In this document: positions 47,038 through 57,775 of the stretch, piece by piece
Position numbering within the stretch: position 1 is the first letter of the stretch
How the letters are laid out: each line of letters starts with the position of its first letter
Origin: Acidihalobacter sp.
Lineage (GTDB): Bacteria > Pseudomonadota > Gammaproteobacteria > DSM-5130 > Acidihalobacteraceae
NCBI GenBank assembly: GCA_027013225.1
Contig: JALUXU010000057.1
Span: forward strand, 99,296-163,295
DNA length: 64,000 nucleotides
Direction of reading: 5' to 3'
Notes under the pieces: generated by a model
Seen by the model: the letters and a program-made list of their open reading frames with translations, nothing else
Told to the model about the DNA's origin: nothing
Database searches by the model: none
Made by a program: the position numbers and the translations under genes

Positions 47038-48132
47038 ATGACGGCGAGGTCGGCTGAAATGCGTTGGGGGTTGTTGTGGTTCGCTTTGGCCGCTCTGGTT
47101 TTTCTGGGGTGGCTGGTCTATCTGTTATCCCCTGTTTTGATGCCATTTCTGATAGGCGCGCTGCTTGCCTACCTGGGCGATCCACTTGCCGATCGCTTGG
47201 AGGCCTGGCGTATGCCGCGCACTGCGGCTGTAAGCATCGTGTTCGTGGTGATGGGGCTGATTCTGATCGGCGGCGGCGTGTTGCTGGTGCCTTTGCTCGA
47301 AGCCCAGGTGGCGGCCTTGGCGCATGCTTTGCCCGATTATTTGAAATGGATGAATGCGAATGTGCTTCCCTGGTTGCAAACACGTCTGGGGGTGGATCCC
47401 CGCTACCTGGATTTCAATGCCCTGGTGGGGATGATTTCCCAACATTGGCAGCAGGCAGGAGGCGTGGCAGCTCGCCTAGCCGATACTTTGAGTCGTTCCG
47501 GCGTGACCTTGCTCGGCTGGCTCGCCAACCTTGTTTTGATACCCGTGGTGACCTTTTATCTGCTCAGGGATTGGGACCGGTTGGTGGCTTATATCGGCGA
47601 GACCCTGCCAGGGCACATGCAGCCGACGGCGGCCGCTCTGGCGCGTGAGGTCGATGATGTGCTGGGTGCTTTCCTGAGAGGACAGTTGCTGGTCATGCTG
47701 GCATTGGGCGCGGTGTATGCCATTGGGCTATGGTTTGCCGGTCTCAAGGTGGGCGTGTTGATCGGGGTGATCGCCGGATTGCTTAGTTTCGTGCCCTATC
47801 TAGGCTTCGCTTTGGGCATTGTTTCAGCTTTACTGGCGATGTTTTTCCAAACGTATGATCTCGTTTCCCTCTGGCCGGTGTTGCTGGTATTCGGCATCGG
47901 GCAGATTCTAGAGAGCGCGGTGTTTACTCCTTTGCTGGTGGGAGATCGGATCGGCCTGCATCCTGTGGCGGTGATTTTCGCGGTACTCGCCGGCGGGCAG
48001 TTGTTCGGTTTTATCGGCGTATTGCTGGGATTGCCCGCCGCAGCCGTGCTGGCCGTATTCTTGCGCCATTTGCATCAACGCTATCGAGGCAGTGCTTTTT
48101 ACCGGGGAGAGCATGAAGACGCCGATGCCTGA
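47038..48132 (+). CDS. PerM/AI-2E-family membrane protein
   Basis: A 364-residue polytopic protein of the AI-2E transporter (PerM/YdiK) family with about eight helices. It has the family pattern LSPVLMPFLIGALLAYLGDPLADRLE near the start and GLLSFVPYLGFALG and GxILESxxFTPLLVGDRIGLHPV near the end. Some members export autoinducer-2 or act as Na+/H+ antiporters, and the substrate here is unknown. ATG 47038 is preferred; 47059 is possible. It ends 20 bp inside hda. Confidence 0.88.
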   Translation: MTARSAEMRWGLLWFALAALVFLGWLVYLLSPVLMPFLIGALLAYLGDPLADRLEAWRMPRTAAVSIVFVVMGLILIGGGVLLVPLLEAQVAALAHALPDYLKWMNANVLPWLQTRLGVDPRYLDFNALVGMISQHWQQAGGVAARLADTLSRSGVTLLGWLANLVLIPVVTFYLLRDWDRLVAYIGETLPGHMQPTAAALAREVDDVLGAFLRGQLLVMLALGAVYAIGLWFAGLKVGVLIGVIAGLLSFVPYLGFALGIVSALLAMFFQTYDLVSLWPVLLVFGIGQILESAVFTPLLVGDRIGLHPVAVIFAVLAGGQLFGFIGVLLGLPAAAVLAVFLRHLHQRYRGSAFYRGEHEDADA

Positions 48133-48817
48133 CCAGCTGGTTCTAAGCGTGCATTTGCGCGCGGATGCCACTTTCGACAATTTCGAATTCTCAGCTCGCC
48201 AAAAGGATCTTGGCCAGGGATTGCGTGCATTTGCCCGCGGCGAAGGCGATGAAGCGCAATGGTATCTATGGGGCGCGGAAGAGACAGGCAAGACGCACCT
48301 GGCTCAGGCCGTCTGCCACGCGGCGGCCGACGCCGGTTTGACGAGCGTATATCTTCCGCTTGGCGAATTGGCGGGCGTCAGGGCGGATTGCCTCGAAGGC
48401 ATGGAAAACGTCGCGGTGCTGGCCCTTGACGATGTAGATCGCGTTTGGCTGGATGACGAATGGTCGTCGAGTCTGTTTGCATTGATCAATCAGGCTCGAG
48501 AGGGAAAAACACGGCTGTTGTTTACCGCTACGGCGAGACCGCCCGAGGAGGTGTTGGCCGATTTGCGATCTCGTCTGCTATGGGGGCCGGTATACCGGCT
48601 CTTAAGACTGGAAGACCAGGAATTGGCCGGTTTGTTGAAACGTTCGGCGCAGGCGCGTGGTTTTTCACTGGGTGAGGCCGAAGTGCGCTATTTGCTGCGT
48701 CATGGGCCGCGGCACCCGCGGGCGCTGGTTGCTGCGATCGACAGGCTCGATCAGGCGAGTCTGCGGGCCAAGCGGCGCATCACTGTACCGTTTATTCGTT
48801 CTGCGCTTGGGCTGTAG
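48113..48817 (+). CDS. hda: DnaA regulatory inactivator Hda
   Basis: An AAA+ protein of 234 residues that acts with the DNA-loaded sliding clamp to stimulate ATP hydrolysis by DnaA. An N-terminal clamp-binding-like QLVLSVHL is followed by Walker A (GAEETGKTHL), Walker B (VLALDDVD), and a terminal DnaA-like helical region. The Walker A is intact, unlike the degenerate form I recall for E. coli Hda. The start at 48113 has GGAG 5 bases upstream, and the gene overlaps perM. It would affect the DnaA-ATP level that reads the box upstream of nrdAB. Confidence 0.9.
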   Translation: MKTPMPDQLVLSVHLRADATFDNFEFSARQKDLGQGLRAFARGEGDEAQWYLWGAEETGKTHLAQAVCHAAADAGLTSVYLPLGELAGVRADCLEGMENVAVLALDDVDRVWLDDEWSSSLFALINQAREGKTRLLFTATARPPEEVLADLRSRLLWGPVYRLLRLEDQELAGLLKRSAQARGFSLGEAEVRYLLRHGPRHPRALVAAIDRLDQASLRAKRRITVPFIRSALGL

Positions 48818-48926
48818 GCATTCAATGTCAAGCCGCGTATTGAATATGCCAGTGCTTGCTTTCGACGAGGACAAGGTTCGGTCGGGTGCCGGACTTCGTG
48901 ATTTTGCGAAAGCCAGGACGAGTTTC

Positions 48927-49900
<974 letters not shown>

Positions 49901-50144
49901 CGCTAATCTCCTATTTTATATAATCGAATGAAAGATGTGGGCTTGTTAGCCTTAATTTTAAGGAATCTCTGATGATTCGTCCTGAATTTTTCAGAGTAGA
50001 AAGTCTGGCCATCTGCCTGGACTTTGCTTGCGTCGGGCCATTCGCGGCTCGGCGGAAGCCGTGTATCGGGTTTTCTTTGATAGAAAATACAGGGATTGGC
50101 GGAATGAGCGGAATTTTTTGCAAAGACAAATCTAAGAGGTGGGT

Positions 50145-50435
50145 ATGAGCGGCTACAGATTGACGATTATTGCCGTGTTTTCCTTGTTTTTGGCCGCCTG
50201 CGCGACGGCGCCGGTGCAGCAAATGAGCAATGCGCGCCTTGCGCTCCAGGCGGCGAAAAAGGCGGGGGCCGCGCAGCGTGTGCCCCAGGAATACGATCGC
50301 GCCAAGGTTTTGTTGCAGCGGGCCGAAGTGCAGTTGCAGGTGGGAGGTTACCAATCGGCAAAGGCATTGGCCGAGGAAGCTCAACGCGCGGCGCAAAAGG
50401 CGCGCGAAGATGCCTTGAAGAAAGAAAAGACGTAA
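50145..50435 (+). CDS. DUF4398 lipoprotein
   Basis: A 96-residue lipoprotein. The start at 50145 has GAGGT 5 bases upstream. Signal and lipobox LAAC are followed by an Ala/Gln/Lys-rich coiled-coil region (AKVLLQRAEVQLQVGGYQSAKALAEEA), the DUF4398 pattern. Probably anchored in the outer membrane with a helical periplasmic domain; function unknown. A 244-bp interval upstream (49901-50144) shows no clear feature besides AT-rich promoter-like sequence for the divergent genes. Confidence 0.82.
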   Translation: MSGYRLTIIAVFSLFLAACATAPVQQMSNARLALQAAKKAGAAQRVPQEYDRAKVLLQRAEVQLQVGGYQSAKALAEEAQRAAQKAREDALKKEKT

Positions 50436-50496
50436 CTATATCGCCGGTCGATCTGATTTGATCAGATGTATCGTTGCGCCCTGGAGGAATTGCGAT

Positions 50497-51831
50497 TTGT
50501 CTAACCAGAAACGAAGAGGTGATTCCAAAATTCCATTGCTTCGGTGGATTCTGAGGCCGGAAAAGATGCTTGCCGCCGCGCTCACATTCGTGTTGGTAGT
50601 CATTAAGCGTTTTTTTCATGATCGTTGTCTGCAGATTGCCGGTAATCTGACTTTCACGACATTGCTTGCACTCGTTCCGCTGGTGACGGTCGGACTCGGC
50701 GTGCTCAATCTGTTTCCCGCATTTCAACCCGTTATTGGACACATAACACATCTGTTGCTGTCGGAAATGATGCCGGTGTCCGGACAGACGGTACAGAAGT
50801 ACCTCATCACTTTCAGCGAAAAAGCATCTCACCTGACCTGGCTGGGGCTAATCTGGCTGTTCGTCCTGGCAATCATCACCCTGGCAGAAATTGATCAGGA
50901 AATGAGCTATATCTGGCGCACCCACCACCATCGCCGGACGGTGACTACATTTCTTGTCTATTGGGCGGTGCTGACCTTGGGACCATTGCTGTTCGGTCTG
51001 GGTATTGCCGTTTCCACCTATGTTTTCACCATTTACAGCGCCTTCGTGCATGGCGGGGTCGCCGATACATCAGACTGGATTCTGCTGCGGCTAGTGCCCT
51101 TGTTTCTGGAGACGACGGCATTCTGGATCTTGTTCATCATGGTTCCCAGGGTCAAGGTCAGTATCCGCAATGCCTTTATTGGCGCTTTGGTCACCGGCAT
51201 TATGTTCGAGCTGGCCAAGCGCGGTTTTACGCTCTATCTGGCCCATGCCAAAAATTATGAATTGGTGTATGGCGCTTTTTCTATTATTCCGATATTCCTA
51301 TTGTGGATTTTCTTGTCCTGGATCATTGTGTTACTGGGAGCTGAGATTACGGCCTGTATCAGTGGGCATTGCGAACGTCCTGACATTAGCGACGAAAGGG
51401 CGGAACGCTCTTTCTGGCTGGCTGCCCGCTTGATCGCTCGCTTGGGGGTAGCACAAACAAGAGGCGAGGCGCTTGATCTTGCGCAATTACGCGAAGCCGA
51501 GTCGGCTTTCAGTCCTACGCAAATAGAAGCGATGTTGCGACGCCTGGAAGAACTCAATATCGTGCATCAGCTCGCCAATGGCCGCTGGATGTTGGCGCGC
51601 GATCCCCATGAGTTGACTCTGGGGGAGGTGTACCTTGCTGGTAATTTTGTGATCGACAAGCAATGCATAGAAGGAGAGGAAAGCAAAGTATTCGATCGCT
51701 GGCTGGCGCCTCACTTGCAGGCGGCCATAGCGGTCAGCGCCGAACGCCTGAATGTACCCTTCAGTGATATGCTTGAAAATATCCGTGCCACGGATAAAGA
51801 TTATAAGCTGATTGGAGAGTTGAATGAGTGA
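50497..51831 (+). CDS. YihY/UPF0761-family membrane protein with C-terminal extension
   Basis: An inner-membrane protein of about 444 residues. Homology begins near the first helix LTFVLVVIKRFFHDRCLQIAG. The family motif TFTTLLALVPLVTVG and the GAFSIIPIFLLWIFLSW segment are present, with six predicted helices. The cytoplasmic C-terminus (residues 300-444) looks like a winged-helix fold (SPTQIEAMLRRLEELNIVH), a known variant of YihY. The name RNase BN was once used but withdrawn for this family. The TTG at 50497 is supported by GGAGG 9 bases upstream. Confidence 0.85.
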   Translation: MSNQKRRGDSKIPLLRWILRPEKMLAAALTFVLVVIKRFFHDRCLQIAGNLTFTTLLALVPLVTVGLGVLNLFPAFQPVIGHITHLLLSEMMPVSGQTVQKYLITFSEKASHLTWLGLIWLFVLAIITLAEIDQEMSYIWRTHHHRRTVTTFLVYWAVLTLGPLLFGLGIAVSTYVFTIYSAFVHGGVADTSDWILLRLVPLFLETTAFWILFIMVPRVKVSIRNAFIGALVTGIMFELAKRGFTLYLAHAKNYELVYGAFSIIPIFLLWIFLSWIIVLLGAEITACISGHCERPDISDERAERSFWLAARLIARLGVAQTRGEALDLAQLREAESAFSPTQIEAMLRRLEELNIVHQLANGRWMLARDPHELTLGEVYLAGNFVIDKQCIEGEESKVFDRWLAPHLQAAIAVSAERLNVPFSDMLENIRATDKDYKLIGELNE

Positions 51832-52099
51832 AGAGGCTATTGACTGCATCGTGAGCGGGCGCGTGCAAGGCGTCGGTTTCAGGGCGTCCTGCCAATCCGT
51901 GGCGGCCGAACTGGGGCTTCGCGGCTGGGTGCGCAACCGCGCGGACGGCGGGGTGGAGGTTCATGCAGAGGGATCGCGTGCGGCCTTGGCCCGTTTTCGC
52001 ACCTGGCTTGCCCAAGGGCCCAAGCTGGCGCATGTGGATCATGTCGAATGTAAAGAGGCCGTGCCTGAACACGTGAGCGGATTTGCGATTCGTTATTGA
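51824..52099 (+). CDS. acyP: Acylphosphatase
   Basis: A 91-residue hydrolase of acyl phosphates. The active-site RVQGVGFRASCQ (Arg binds phosphate, and the helix Asn follows in VRNRADGGVEV) is intact, and the end SGFAIRY is typical. Its ATG overlaps the YihY stop by 8 bp, suggesting coupled translation. It is convergent with proS, whose end is 10 bp away. Confidence 0.94.
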   Translation: MSEEAIDCIVSGRVQGVGFRASCQSVAAELGLRGWVRNRADGGVEVHAEGSRAALARFRTWLAQGPKLAHVDHVECKEAVPEHVSGFAIRY

Positions 52100-52109
52100 A
52101 CTTGCGTAT

Positions 52110-53828
52110 TCAGCGCTTTTGCCGTTCACGCAAAAAATCGATCACGTTCTCCAGCTGAATTTCCATGGCTTCGCAGTCTTTGCGCCCCTTGTATTCAATG
52201 ACGCCGGCATCGAGGCCGCGTTCTCCCAAGACGAGTCGGCAGGGGATTCCAATCAGCTCGATGTCGGCGAATTTGACCCCGGGGCGTGCCTCGCGGTCGT
52301 CGAACAAGACTTCGAATCCAGCCTCCAGAAGTTGTTCGTAAAGCGATTCCGCCGCCGCCCGTAGGCGCTGCGATTTGTGCATATTGATCGCCACCAGCGC
52401 GACCTCGAATGGGGCGATCGGCTCCGGCCAGATGATGCCCCGCGCATCGTGGTTTTGCTCTATCGCCGCGCCCACCACCCGCGAGATGCCGATTCCGTAA
52501 CATCCCATGGTCATCGATACGGGTTGGCCGGATTCATTCAGCACAGTGGCCTGCAGCTTTTCACTGTAGCTGCGCCCGAGCTTGAAAATATGGCCCACTT
52601 CGATACCGCGCACGATCTGCAGGCGGCCTGCGCCGTCAGGGCTCTTATCGCCTTCGCGTACAGAGCGGATATCGGCCACCTTGGGGAGCGGCAAGTCGCG
52701 TTCCCAGTTTATGCCGAAGTAATGGTAGCCCTCCTCGTTGGCGCCAGCGGCGAAGTCCGCCACCAAGGCCGCATCGCGATCCACGATGCACGGCAAAGGC
52801 AGATGCAATGGACCCAGCGAACCCGGTCCGGCACCGATGGCCGCGCGGATTTCGTCTTCTTCAGCAAAGCGCAGCGGAGCGGCGACTTCGGGCAGTTTTT
52901 CCGCCTTGACGGGATTGAGTTCATGATCGCCACGCACCAGCAACGCGATCAGCCCGCCGCCGACCTCTACACTGGCCTGAACGATCAGCGTCTTTATGGT
53001 GCGTTCTATGGGGATAGCGAATTGTTCGATCAGGGTCTGTATGGTCTTGGCATTCGGAGTGGCGGTTTTGCGCAGCGATTCGGAAGGCTCGGGTCGCGCC
53101 CCGGTTTCCGGCAGCGCTTCGGCCCGTTCCACGTTGGCGGCATAGCCGCTCTCGGCACAATAGGCGATGGCATCCTCTCCGGTCTCGGCCAGCACATGAA
53201 ATTCGTGTGAGGCGTTGCCGCCGATGGCGCCGTTGTCCGCCTGTACCGCGCGGAAATCCAGGCCCAGGCGGGTGAAGATCGCGCTGTAGGCGGTAAACAT
53301 GCGCTGATAGGTTTCGTCCAGGGACGCCTCGTCGAGATGAAAAGAGTAGGCGTCCTTCATGATGAATTCGCGGGCCCTCATGACGCCGAAGCGGGGGCGG
53401 ATCTCATCCCGGAATTTGGTCTGGATCTGATAGAAATTGACCGGCAGCTGTTTGTAGCTGCGCAATTCGCGACGGGCGATGTCGGTAATGACTTCTTCGT
53501 GTGTAGGGCCTAGACAGAAATCACGCTGGTGGCGATCCTTGAAGCGCAGCAGTTCGGGGCCGTATTTTTTCCAACGTCCGGATTCCTGCCAGAGTTCGGC
53601 TGGTTGCACGCAAGGCATCATGAGTTCGAGGGCGCCGGCGGCGTCCATTTCTTCGCGCACCACGCTCTCGACCTTGCGCAGAACTCTCAGGCCCAAGGGC
53701 AGCCATGTGTACAGTCCCGACGCGAGCCGGCGGATAAGGCCGGCCCTCAACATAAGCCGATGACTGACGATTTCGGCCTCGGCGGGATCTTCTTTCAGCG
53801 TAAAAAGGGGGAACGAGGATACGCGCAT
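52110..53828 (-). CDS. proS: Prolyl-tRNA synthetase
   Basis: The bacterial-type class II synthetase with 572 residues. Motif 2 appears as [30 protein letters not shown], motif 3 near [14 protein letters not shown], and the editing (YbaK-like) insertion lies between about 220 and 390. The start at 53828 ([18 protein letters not shown]) fits the family; a TTG at 53834 is less likely. It is a single gene on this strand next to the MIF-like gene, whose stop is 27 bp upstream. Confidence 0.97.
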   Translation of the reverse strand: MRVSSFPLFTLKEDPAEAEIVSHRLMLRAGLIRRLASGLYTWLPLGLRVLRKVESVVREEMDAAGALELMMPCVQPAELWQESGRWKKYGPELLRFKDRHQRDFCLGPTHEEVITDIARRELRSYKQLPVNFYQIQTKFRDEIRPRFGVMRAREFIMKDAYSFHLDEASLDETYQRMFTAYSAIFTRLGLDFRAVQADNGAIGGNASHEFHVLAETGEDAIAYCAESGYAANVERAEALPETGARPEPSESLRKTATPNAKTIQTLIEQFAIPIERTIKTLIVQASVEVGGGLIALLVRGDHELNPVKAEKLPEVAAPLRFAEEDEIRAAIGAGPGSLGPLHLPLPCIVDRDAALVADFAAGANEEGYHYFGINWERDLPLPKVADIRSVREGDKSPDGAGRLQIVRGIEVGHIFKLGRSYSEKLQATVLNESGQPVSMTMGCYGIGISRVVGAAIEQNHDARGIIWPEPIAPFEVALVAINMHKSQRLRAAAESLYEQLLEAGFEVLFDDREARPGVKFADIELIGIPCRLVLGERGLDAGVIEYKGRKDCEAMEIQLENVIDFLRERQKR

Positions 53829-53855
53829 TCTCAAGCCTTCGAAAAGAGGATGGAA

Positions 53856-54200
53856 TCAAAAGGTGTTGCCGTTGAAACCCCATAAATGGCGAGGTGGCGA
53901 TGAAAACTCTATATAAATGCGATCAGCGGAAATGCCGACATGTTTTTGGATCAATTTAGTCAAATGCGAAGAAAGTTCAGCGGTGCGGTCTTCAGGCAGT
54001 CTCAAACTCTTGCACTCGAGGTAAGCGAGCGGGGCGGTGTCGCCGCCAAAGCGCATGTGGGGATTGTGAGAAAATTTCACCATCACATAGCGCTCGGGTT
54101 TGCCCAGCCATTGCGAAAGTTGGCATGAAGCATCTTCCAACAGGGATTGGATGCCGTCGTCAGAGAGATTTTGGTTGGTTTCAATACTTAAAAGCGGCAT
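53856..54200 (-). CDS. Macrophage migration inhibitory factor-like tautomerase
   Basis: A 114-residue protein with the MIF fold: Met then Pro2, the catalytic base after Met removal (MPLLSIETNQ), the central YVMVKFSHNPHMRFGGD, and the C-terminal GISADRIYIEFSSPPRHLWGFNGNTF. The length is identical to vertebrate MIF (about 115). The family catalyses keto-enol tautomerisation of phenylpyruvate-like compounds. MIF proper in bacteria is less common than the 4-OT type. It sits between proS and a DUF4124 gene, and its role is unknown. Confidence 0.88.
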   Translation of the reverse strand: MPLLSIETNQNLSDDGIQSLLEDASCQLSQWLGKPERYVMVKFSHNPHMRFGGDTAPLAYLECKSLRLPEDRTAELSSHLTKLIQKHVGISADRIYIEFSSPPRHLWGFNGNTF

Positions 54201-54204
54201 GGCA

Positions 54205-54633
54205 TTATTTACAATATTGTTGCAAGAAATCGCGGGTTTGCTTCAGGTGTTTTTCACGTTCCTGCTGATTGAGCCATTCGGTTTTTCCGTCGGGCAAGAC
54301 CAGCTTGAGGCGTTGGCCGGATTGCAGGACTGTGAGATTTTTACGCGCTGTTTTGCAGTCTGCAGGACTGGCTTTGGCCGAAGTTGGAGCAGTCTTCGAG
54401 CCGGTCTGGGGTGGGCCGGATGCTTGCCCTGCATGCCTTGACGGAGTTTGATTGGCGCCAGATAAGGTGCTGATGGGTTTCTCGCCGATCGCCTTTGCTT
54501 TGACGCCTGGAGGGGGGAGCTGGGAAAAATGAACGACGCCATTTGTGTCTGTCCAGCGATAGATCTTGGCCTGAGCGCTTAGCGAAAAAAGGGCAAGGAT
54601 GAAGGCCGAAGCAATAATGGTTTTAAATTTCAT
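54205..54633 (-). CDS. DUF4124 secreted protein
   Basis: A 142-residue exported protein. The start at 54633 (MKFKTIIASAF) gives a signal peptide cleaved at SAQA. The DUF4124 domain KIYRWTDTNGVVHFSQLPPPG follows, then a Pro/Ser/Thr-rich linker and a helical C-terminus with a conserved Cys pair. This short Trp-Thr-Asp-x-x-Gly motif is frequent in gammaproteobacterial periplasmic proteins. Function unknown. It lies 4 bp before the MIF-like gene and may share its transcript. Confidence 0.8.
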   Translation of the reverse strand: MKFKTIIASAFILALFSLSAQAKIYRWTDTNGVVHFSQLPPPGVKAKAIGEKPISTLSGANQTPSRHAGQASGPPQTGSKTAPTSAKASPADCKTARKNLTVLQSGQRLKLVLPDGKTEWLNQQEREKHLKQTRDFLQQYCK

Positions 54634-55210
54634 CTTGATGATGTAGCAGTGTCCGTGTTGGCGGGAAAGTTTATCAGATCCGGCTCCCGGGGAAATACTG
54701 ATCCGAATGGGGTTCATGTTTCGCAGCATCAAAAGTAACCCTGATGGCGGCAGGGTTGAAAACAAGAATATAATTATTTTCTAATATACATGGCTTACAA
54801 TTCTCCTAGGCTTCAATCTGTTTCAAAGGAACGTTTAAAAACGACTTGGCAATCCGCATGTCCTTGGTGGGCTATTAAATTCGCTCAGGTGCTTGAGAAA
54901 CAAGGAAAACGCGGCGGGATTTCGCCTTTACGGAGTGTCGGTGAGCGCTTCTGCGCCGATTTTGGCGCCCCTGTCCCGCCTTATGGGTGGAATTTCAACA
55001 GATTGTTAAGGCTTGTCTATTAGCTCGAGTGCGCGGCTGCGCCCCGCCTTGCTCGCAACGATAAGCAGCACTATGCATTGCTATAATCATGCAATGGCTC
55101 GGCGAATATTGCCGAGGCGAGGTTTGTGGATGCGGTCGATCCAGTCAGGTACAAGACTTTGAGGCGGCTGAGAGTGAGAGCAGTGAAATTCAAAATAGCG
55201 GGTATGGGGA
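54634..55210. other. 577-bp interval without a supported gene
   Basis: This divergent interval separates the DUF4124 gene from tolC. It has an AT-rich block near 54760-54800, a 77-codon open frame (54790-55023) with no Shine-Dalgarno or recognisable domain, and two palindromes near 55076-55116 described separately. It presumably holds promoters for both directions. I see no RNA gene. Confidence 0.5.
55076..55117. repeat. Paired palindromes upstream of the efflux operon
   Basis: CATTGC-9 nt-GCAATG (55076-55081/55091-55096) encloses TATAAT (55082-55087), a perfect -10 hexamer. Immediately after it, CTCGGC-7 nt-GCCGAG (55098-55103/55111-55116) forms a second perfect 6-bp palindrome. An operator covering a promoter would look like this; a leader hairpin is an alternative. 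The -35 match is poor. Confidence 0.4.
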
Positions 55211-56644
55211 ATGAAGACAGTGAATAACAAGCGGTTGTTGATCAGTGGCATGGGTTTCGTGATCGCCTGCGCATGTTCTGGCCTGGTCCAGGCAGGGCAG
55301 ATGTCGGCGGACCCACTCACTTTCTCCCAAGCCTGGCAGGCGGCGCTTGCCCAAACGCCACAGATGCTCAAGGCGCGGGCCCGGGTGGCCGAGGCGCAGG
55401 GTGCGGTCAAGGCTGCCAGAGGACATCTACTGCCAAAGCTGCAAGCTTCTTACACCGCCAGCGGTTCTGACAACGCCCTCAATGTGTTCGGCATGAAATT
55501 GAGTCAGGGCAAGGCCACCTTCAATGATTTTGGAGCAAGTCAATTCAATCCCTTTAAGCCTCAAACTCTGTATGTCGCGCCTGCCAATCTGAACAATCCA
55601 GGATGGTATCGAAACTATGAGTCCAAGCTGCAATTGCAGATTCCGGTGTTCAATGGCGGCAAGGTGTGGGCCTTCTATCACAAGGCGCAGGCTTACTTGC
55701 AGGCCGCCCGAATGGGTGATGTGGCGGCGAGGCAGCAATTGCTGCTGCAGCTCTTGAAAGCCTATGAGGGGGTGCGTACGGCAAAAGCATTCGTCAAGGT
55801 CGCCATAAAGGCGGAGGCGGCGGCCAAGTCGTTTGTCGATATCACCAACAAACTGTATGCCCGCGGGGTGGTTTCCCGCAATGCGCAGTTACGCGCCGAA
55901 CTCAATTTCGGTGACGCCAGGTTAAGCCTGGGAAAGGCTCGGGCGCATTTGGCGACGGCCTATGAGCAATTGCGTATCTTGACAGGTTTGCCGGCCAGCA
56001 AACTCATCGTTGTTGCTCAGTCTTTGAGAGTTAAGATACCGCGCGCCTCACTGAGCGAATTGGAACGCGCTGCCCAGGCCGCCAATCCCGGCACGCAAGC
56101 GTTGCAGATGAAGCTTGCCGGAGCCCAGTCTGGCGTCTGGGCAGCGCGGGCCGCTTATTTGCCGCATTTCAATATCGTGCTCAGTCGGCAATGGGACAAT
56201 ACCAGCGCTGGTCTCGGCGGCCACCCGTCAAATACCGTGGCTGGCGTGTTGACCTGGAACTTGTTTGACTTCGGTGCCCGGCGTGGAGCACTCGACGAGG
56301 CCCAGGCGCAGGTATTGCAACAATCGGCCGAATTGAGAGCAGCACGCAACAAATTGCGGCTGCAGGTCGCCACTTCGTGGAATGACGTTCACGTGGCCGA
56401 ACTGCGCGTTCGAGTACGCAAGTTGAGCATAGCGCAGGCCAAGGAGGCGCTACGCCTGCAAAAACTCCGCTACGAAAAAGGCGTGGCCACCATTGCGCAG
56501 TTGCTTACCGCCCAAGCTGAGCTCAACAAGGCCCGCAGCGATCTGGTGGCGGCGCGTTATGAGGAGGTCATGCAGCGCGCCGGCTTGCTGCTCGCGCTCG
56601 GTCGCTTGACGCCGCAAGCGATACAGGCAAGCAAGCTTTCCTGA
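55211..56644 (+). CDS. TolC-family outer-membrane efflux protein
   Basis: A 477-residue outer-membrane channel subunit. A signal peptide (VIACACSGLVQA) precedes two structural repeats, each with LTFSQAWQAALAQTPQMLKARARVAEAQ- and LQLQIPVFNGGK-like sequence; the second repeat has GVLTWNLFDFGARRGAL. Long coiled helices form the periplasmic tunnel. It is the first gene of the operon tolC-mfp-rnd. Confidence 0.92.
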   Translation: MKTVNNKRLLISGMGFVIACACSGLVQAGQMSADPLTFSQAWQAALAQTPQMLKARARVAEAQGAVKAARGHLLPKLQASYTASGSDNALNVFGMKLSQGKATFNDFGASQFNPFKPQTLYVAPANLNNPGWYRNYESKLQLQIPVFNGGKVWAFYHKAQAYLQAARMGDVAARQQLLLQLLKAYEGVRTAKAFVKVAIKAEAAAKSFVDITNKLYARGVVSRNAQLRAELNFGDARLSLGKARAHLATAYEQLRILTGLPASKLIVVAQSLRVKIPRASLSELERAAQAANPGTQALQMKLAGAQSGVWAARAAYLPHFNIVLSRQWDNTSAGLGGHPSNTVAGVLTWNLFDFGARRGALDEAQAQVLQQSAELRAARNKLRLQVATSWNDVHVAELRVRVRKLSIAQAKEALRLQKLRYEKGVATIAQLLTAQAELNKARSDLVAARYEEVMQRAGLLLALGRLTPQAIQASKLS

Positions 56645-56668
56645 GTAAATTCTTGAGATAACAATGGG

Positions 56669-57775
56669 ATGATCAAAATGACGAACAGACAACTCCATGG
56701 ATGGCTCGCGGCGCTGATGCTAGGAGCGATGTTACCCGTCAGCGCCTTTGCCTCTTCCGCCCAAGGTTCTTCGCTCCAGGTTCCGGGGCCTGCGGTGAAG
56801 GCTCAGGTGTTGGAGGTGAAACAACAGATGATTCCGGTTTACGCGACATTTCCGGGAACGGTGGTCGCCACCAATCAGGTGCGGATTTCGTCCCGCCTCA
56901 GCGGTTACGTGCGCAAAATCTATGTGCATGAAGGCCAGCGAATCAAGCAAGGACAGCTCTTGTTGACGATTGATCCGACTCAAGCCTATGCCGCCATCCT
57001 TCAAGCCAAGGCTGCTCTTGCCAAGGCCAAGGCGGCGCTGGCGGAGGCGAAGGCGAACTATGAGCGCTACAAATCGCTCTATCAGCAAAACGCTGTGCCT
57101 CAGCAGCAGTATCAGCAGTTCGAGCTGGCTTACCATGTGGCTCAGGGGAACTATGAATCGGCCAAGGCGGCGTTGGCGAACGCCGAATCACAATGGAATT
57201 ATTCCCAGGTGAAGGCTCCGTTCAGCGGGGTGGTTGTCAGCAAGCTGATCGATGCCGGCCAGCTGGCCACGCCGGGACAGCCCTTGCTGGTTCTGCAAAG
57301 CAGCGGCGTGTTACAAGTGCAAGTCCAGGTTGACGGACAGGCTTATCGGCATCTGCGGCTAGGGCAAAAAGTGGCGGTCACTTTCGAAGGCTCCGATTTC
57401 AAGCCGCATACGGTGCAAGGCGTGGTCGAGCGCATGGTGGCGGCGGCCGATCCTATGACGCATACGCATGCGGTCAAAATCAACCTACCGCCAGACAGCG
57501 GCGCGGCCAGTGGTAGCTATGCTCGGGTAATGATTCCTGTCGGCGAGCAAGAAGGGATTCTGGTACCCCTTTCGGCCGTGGTGCACCGCGCAGGTATTCC
57601 AGGGGTGTTCGTGGTCACTCCTAACGGAACGGCTCAATTCGTGATGGTCAGGGTGGGCATGCGGTTGGGCAAAGATGTGATCGTATTGTCTGGCCTGATG
57701 CCGGGCGACCGGGTGATCGTGCATGCCGATGGCAGGCTTTACAACGGAACTCCAATTGAGGGCGTGCAGGGATGA
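56669..57775 (+). CDS. RND efflux membrane fusion protein
   Basis: A 368-residue periplasmic adaptor. The signal peptide (MLPVSAFA) is followed by the beta-barrel and lipoyl halves (GTVVATNQVRISSRLSGYVRKIYVHEGQRIKQGQ), a hairpin helix (about 100-180), and the membrane-proximal domain with GDRVIVHADGRLYNGTPIE. It lacks a lipobox, so it is probably anchored by a protein start sequence. The start at 56669 is 24 bp after tolC, and it overlaps the pump gene by 4 bp (ATGA). Confidence 0.92.
   Translation: MIKMTNRQLHGWLAALMLGAMLPVSAFASSAQGSSLQVPGPAVKAQVLEVKQQMIPVYATFPGTVVATNQVRISSRLSGYVRKIYVHEGQRIKQGQLLLTIDPTQAYAAILQAKAALAKAKAALAEAKANYERYKSLYQQNAVPQQQYQQFELAYHVAQGNYESAKAALANAESQWNYSQVKAPFSGVVVSKLIDAGQLATPGQPLLVLQSSGVLQVQVQVDGQAYRHLRLGQKVAVTFEGSDFKPHTVQGVVERMVAAADPMTHTHAVKINLPPDSGAASGSYARVMIPVGEQEGILVPLSAVVHRAGIPGVFVVTPNGTAQFVMVRVGMRLGKDVIVLSGLMPGDRVIVHADGRLYNGTPIEGVQG

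Noticed and set aside
54790..55023. 77-codon open frame between DUF4124 and tolC
   Set aside because: No Shine-Dalgarno, no recognisable motif, and it lies in a promoter-like interval; unlikely to be a gene, though not excluded.
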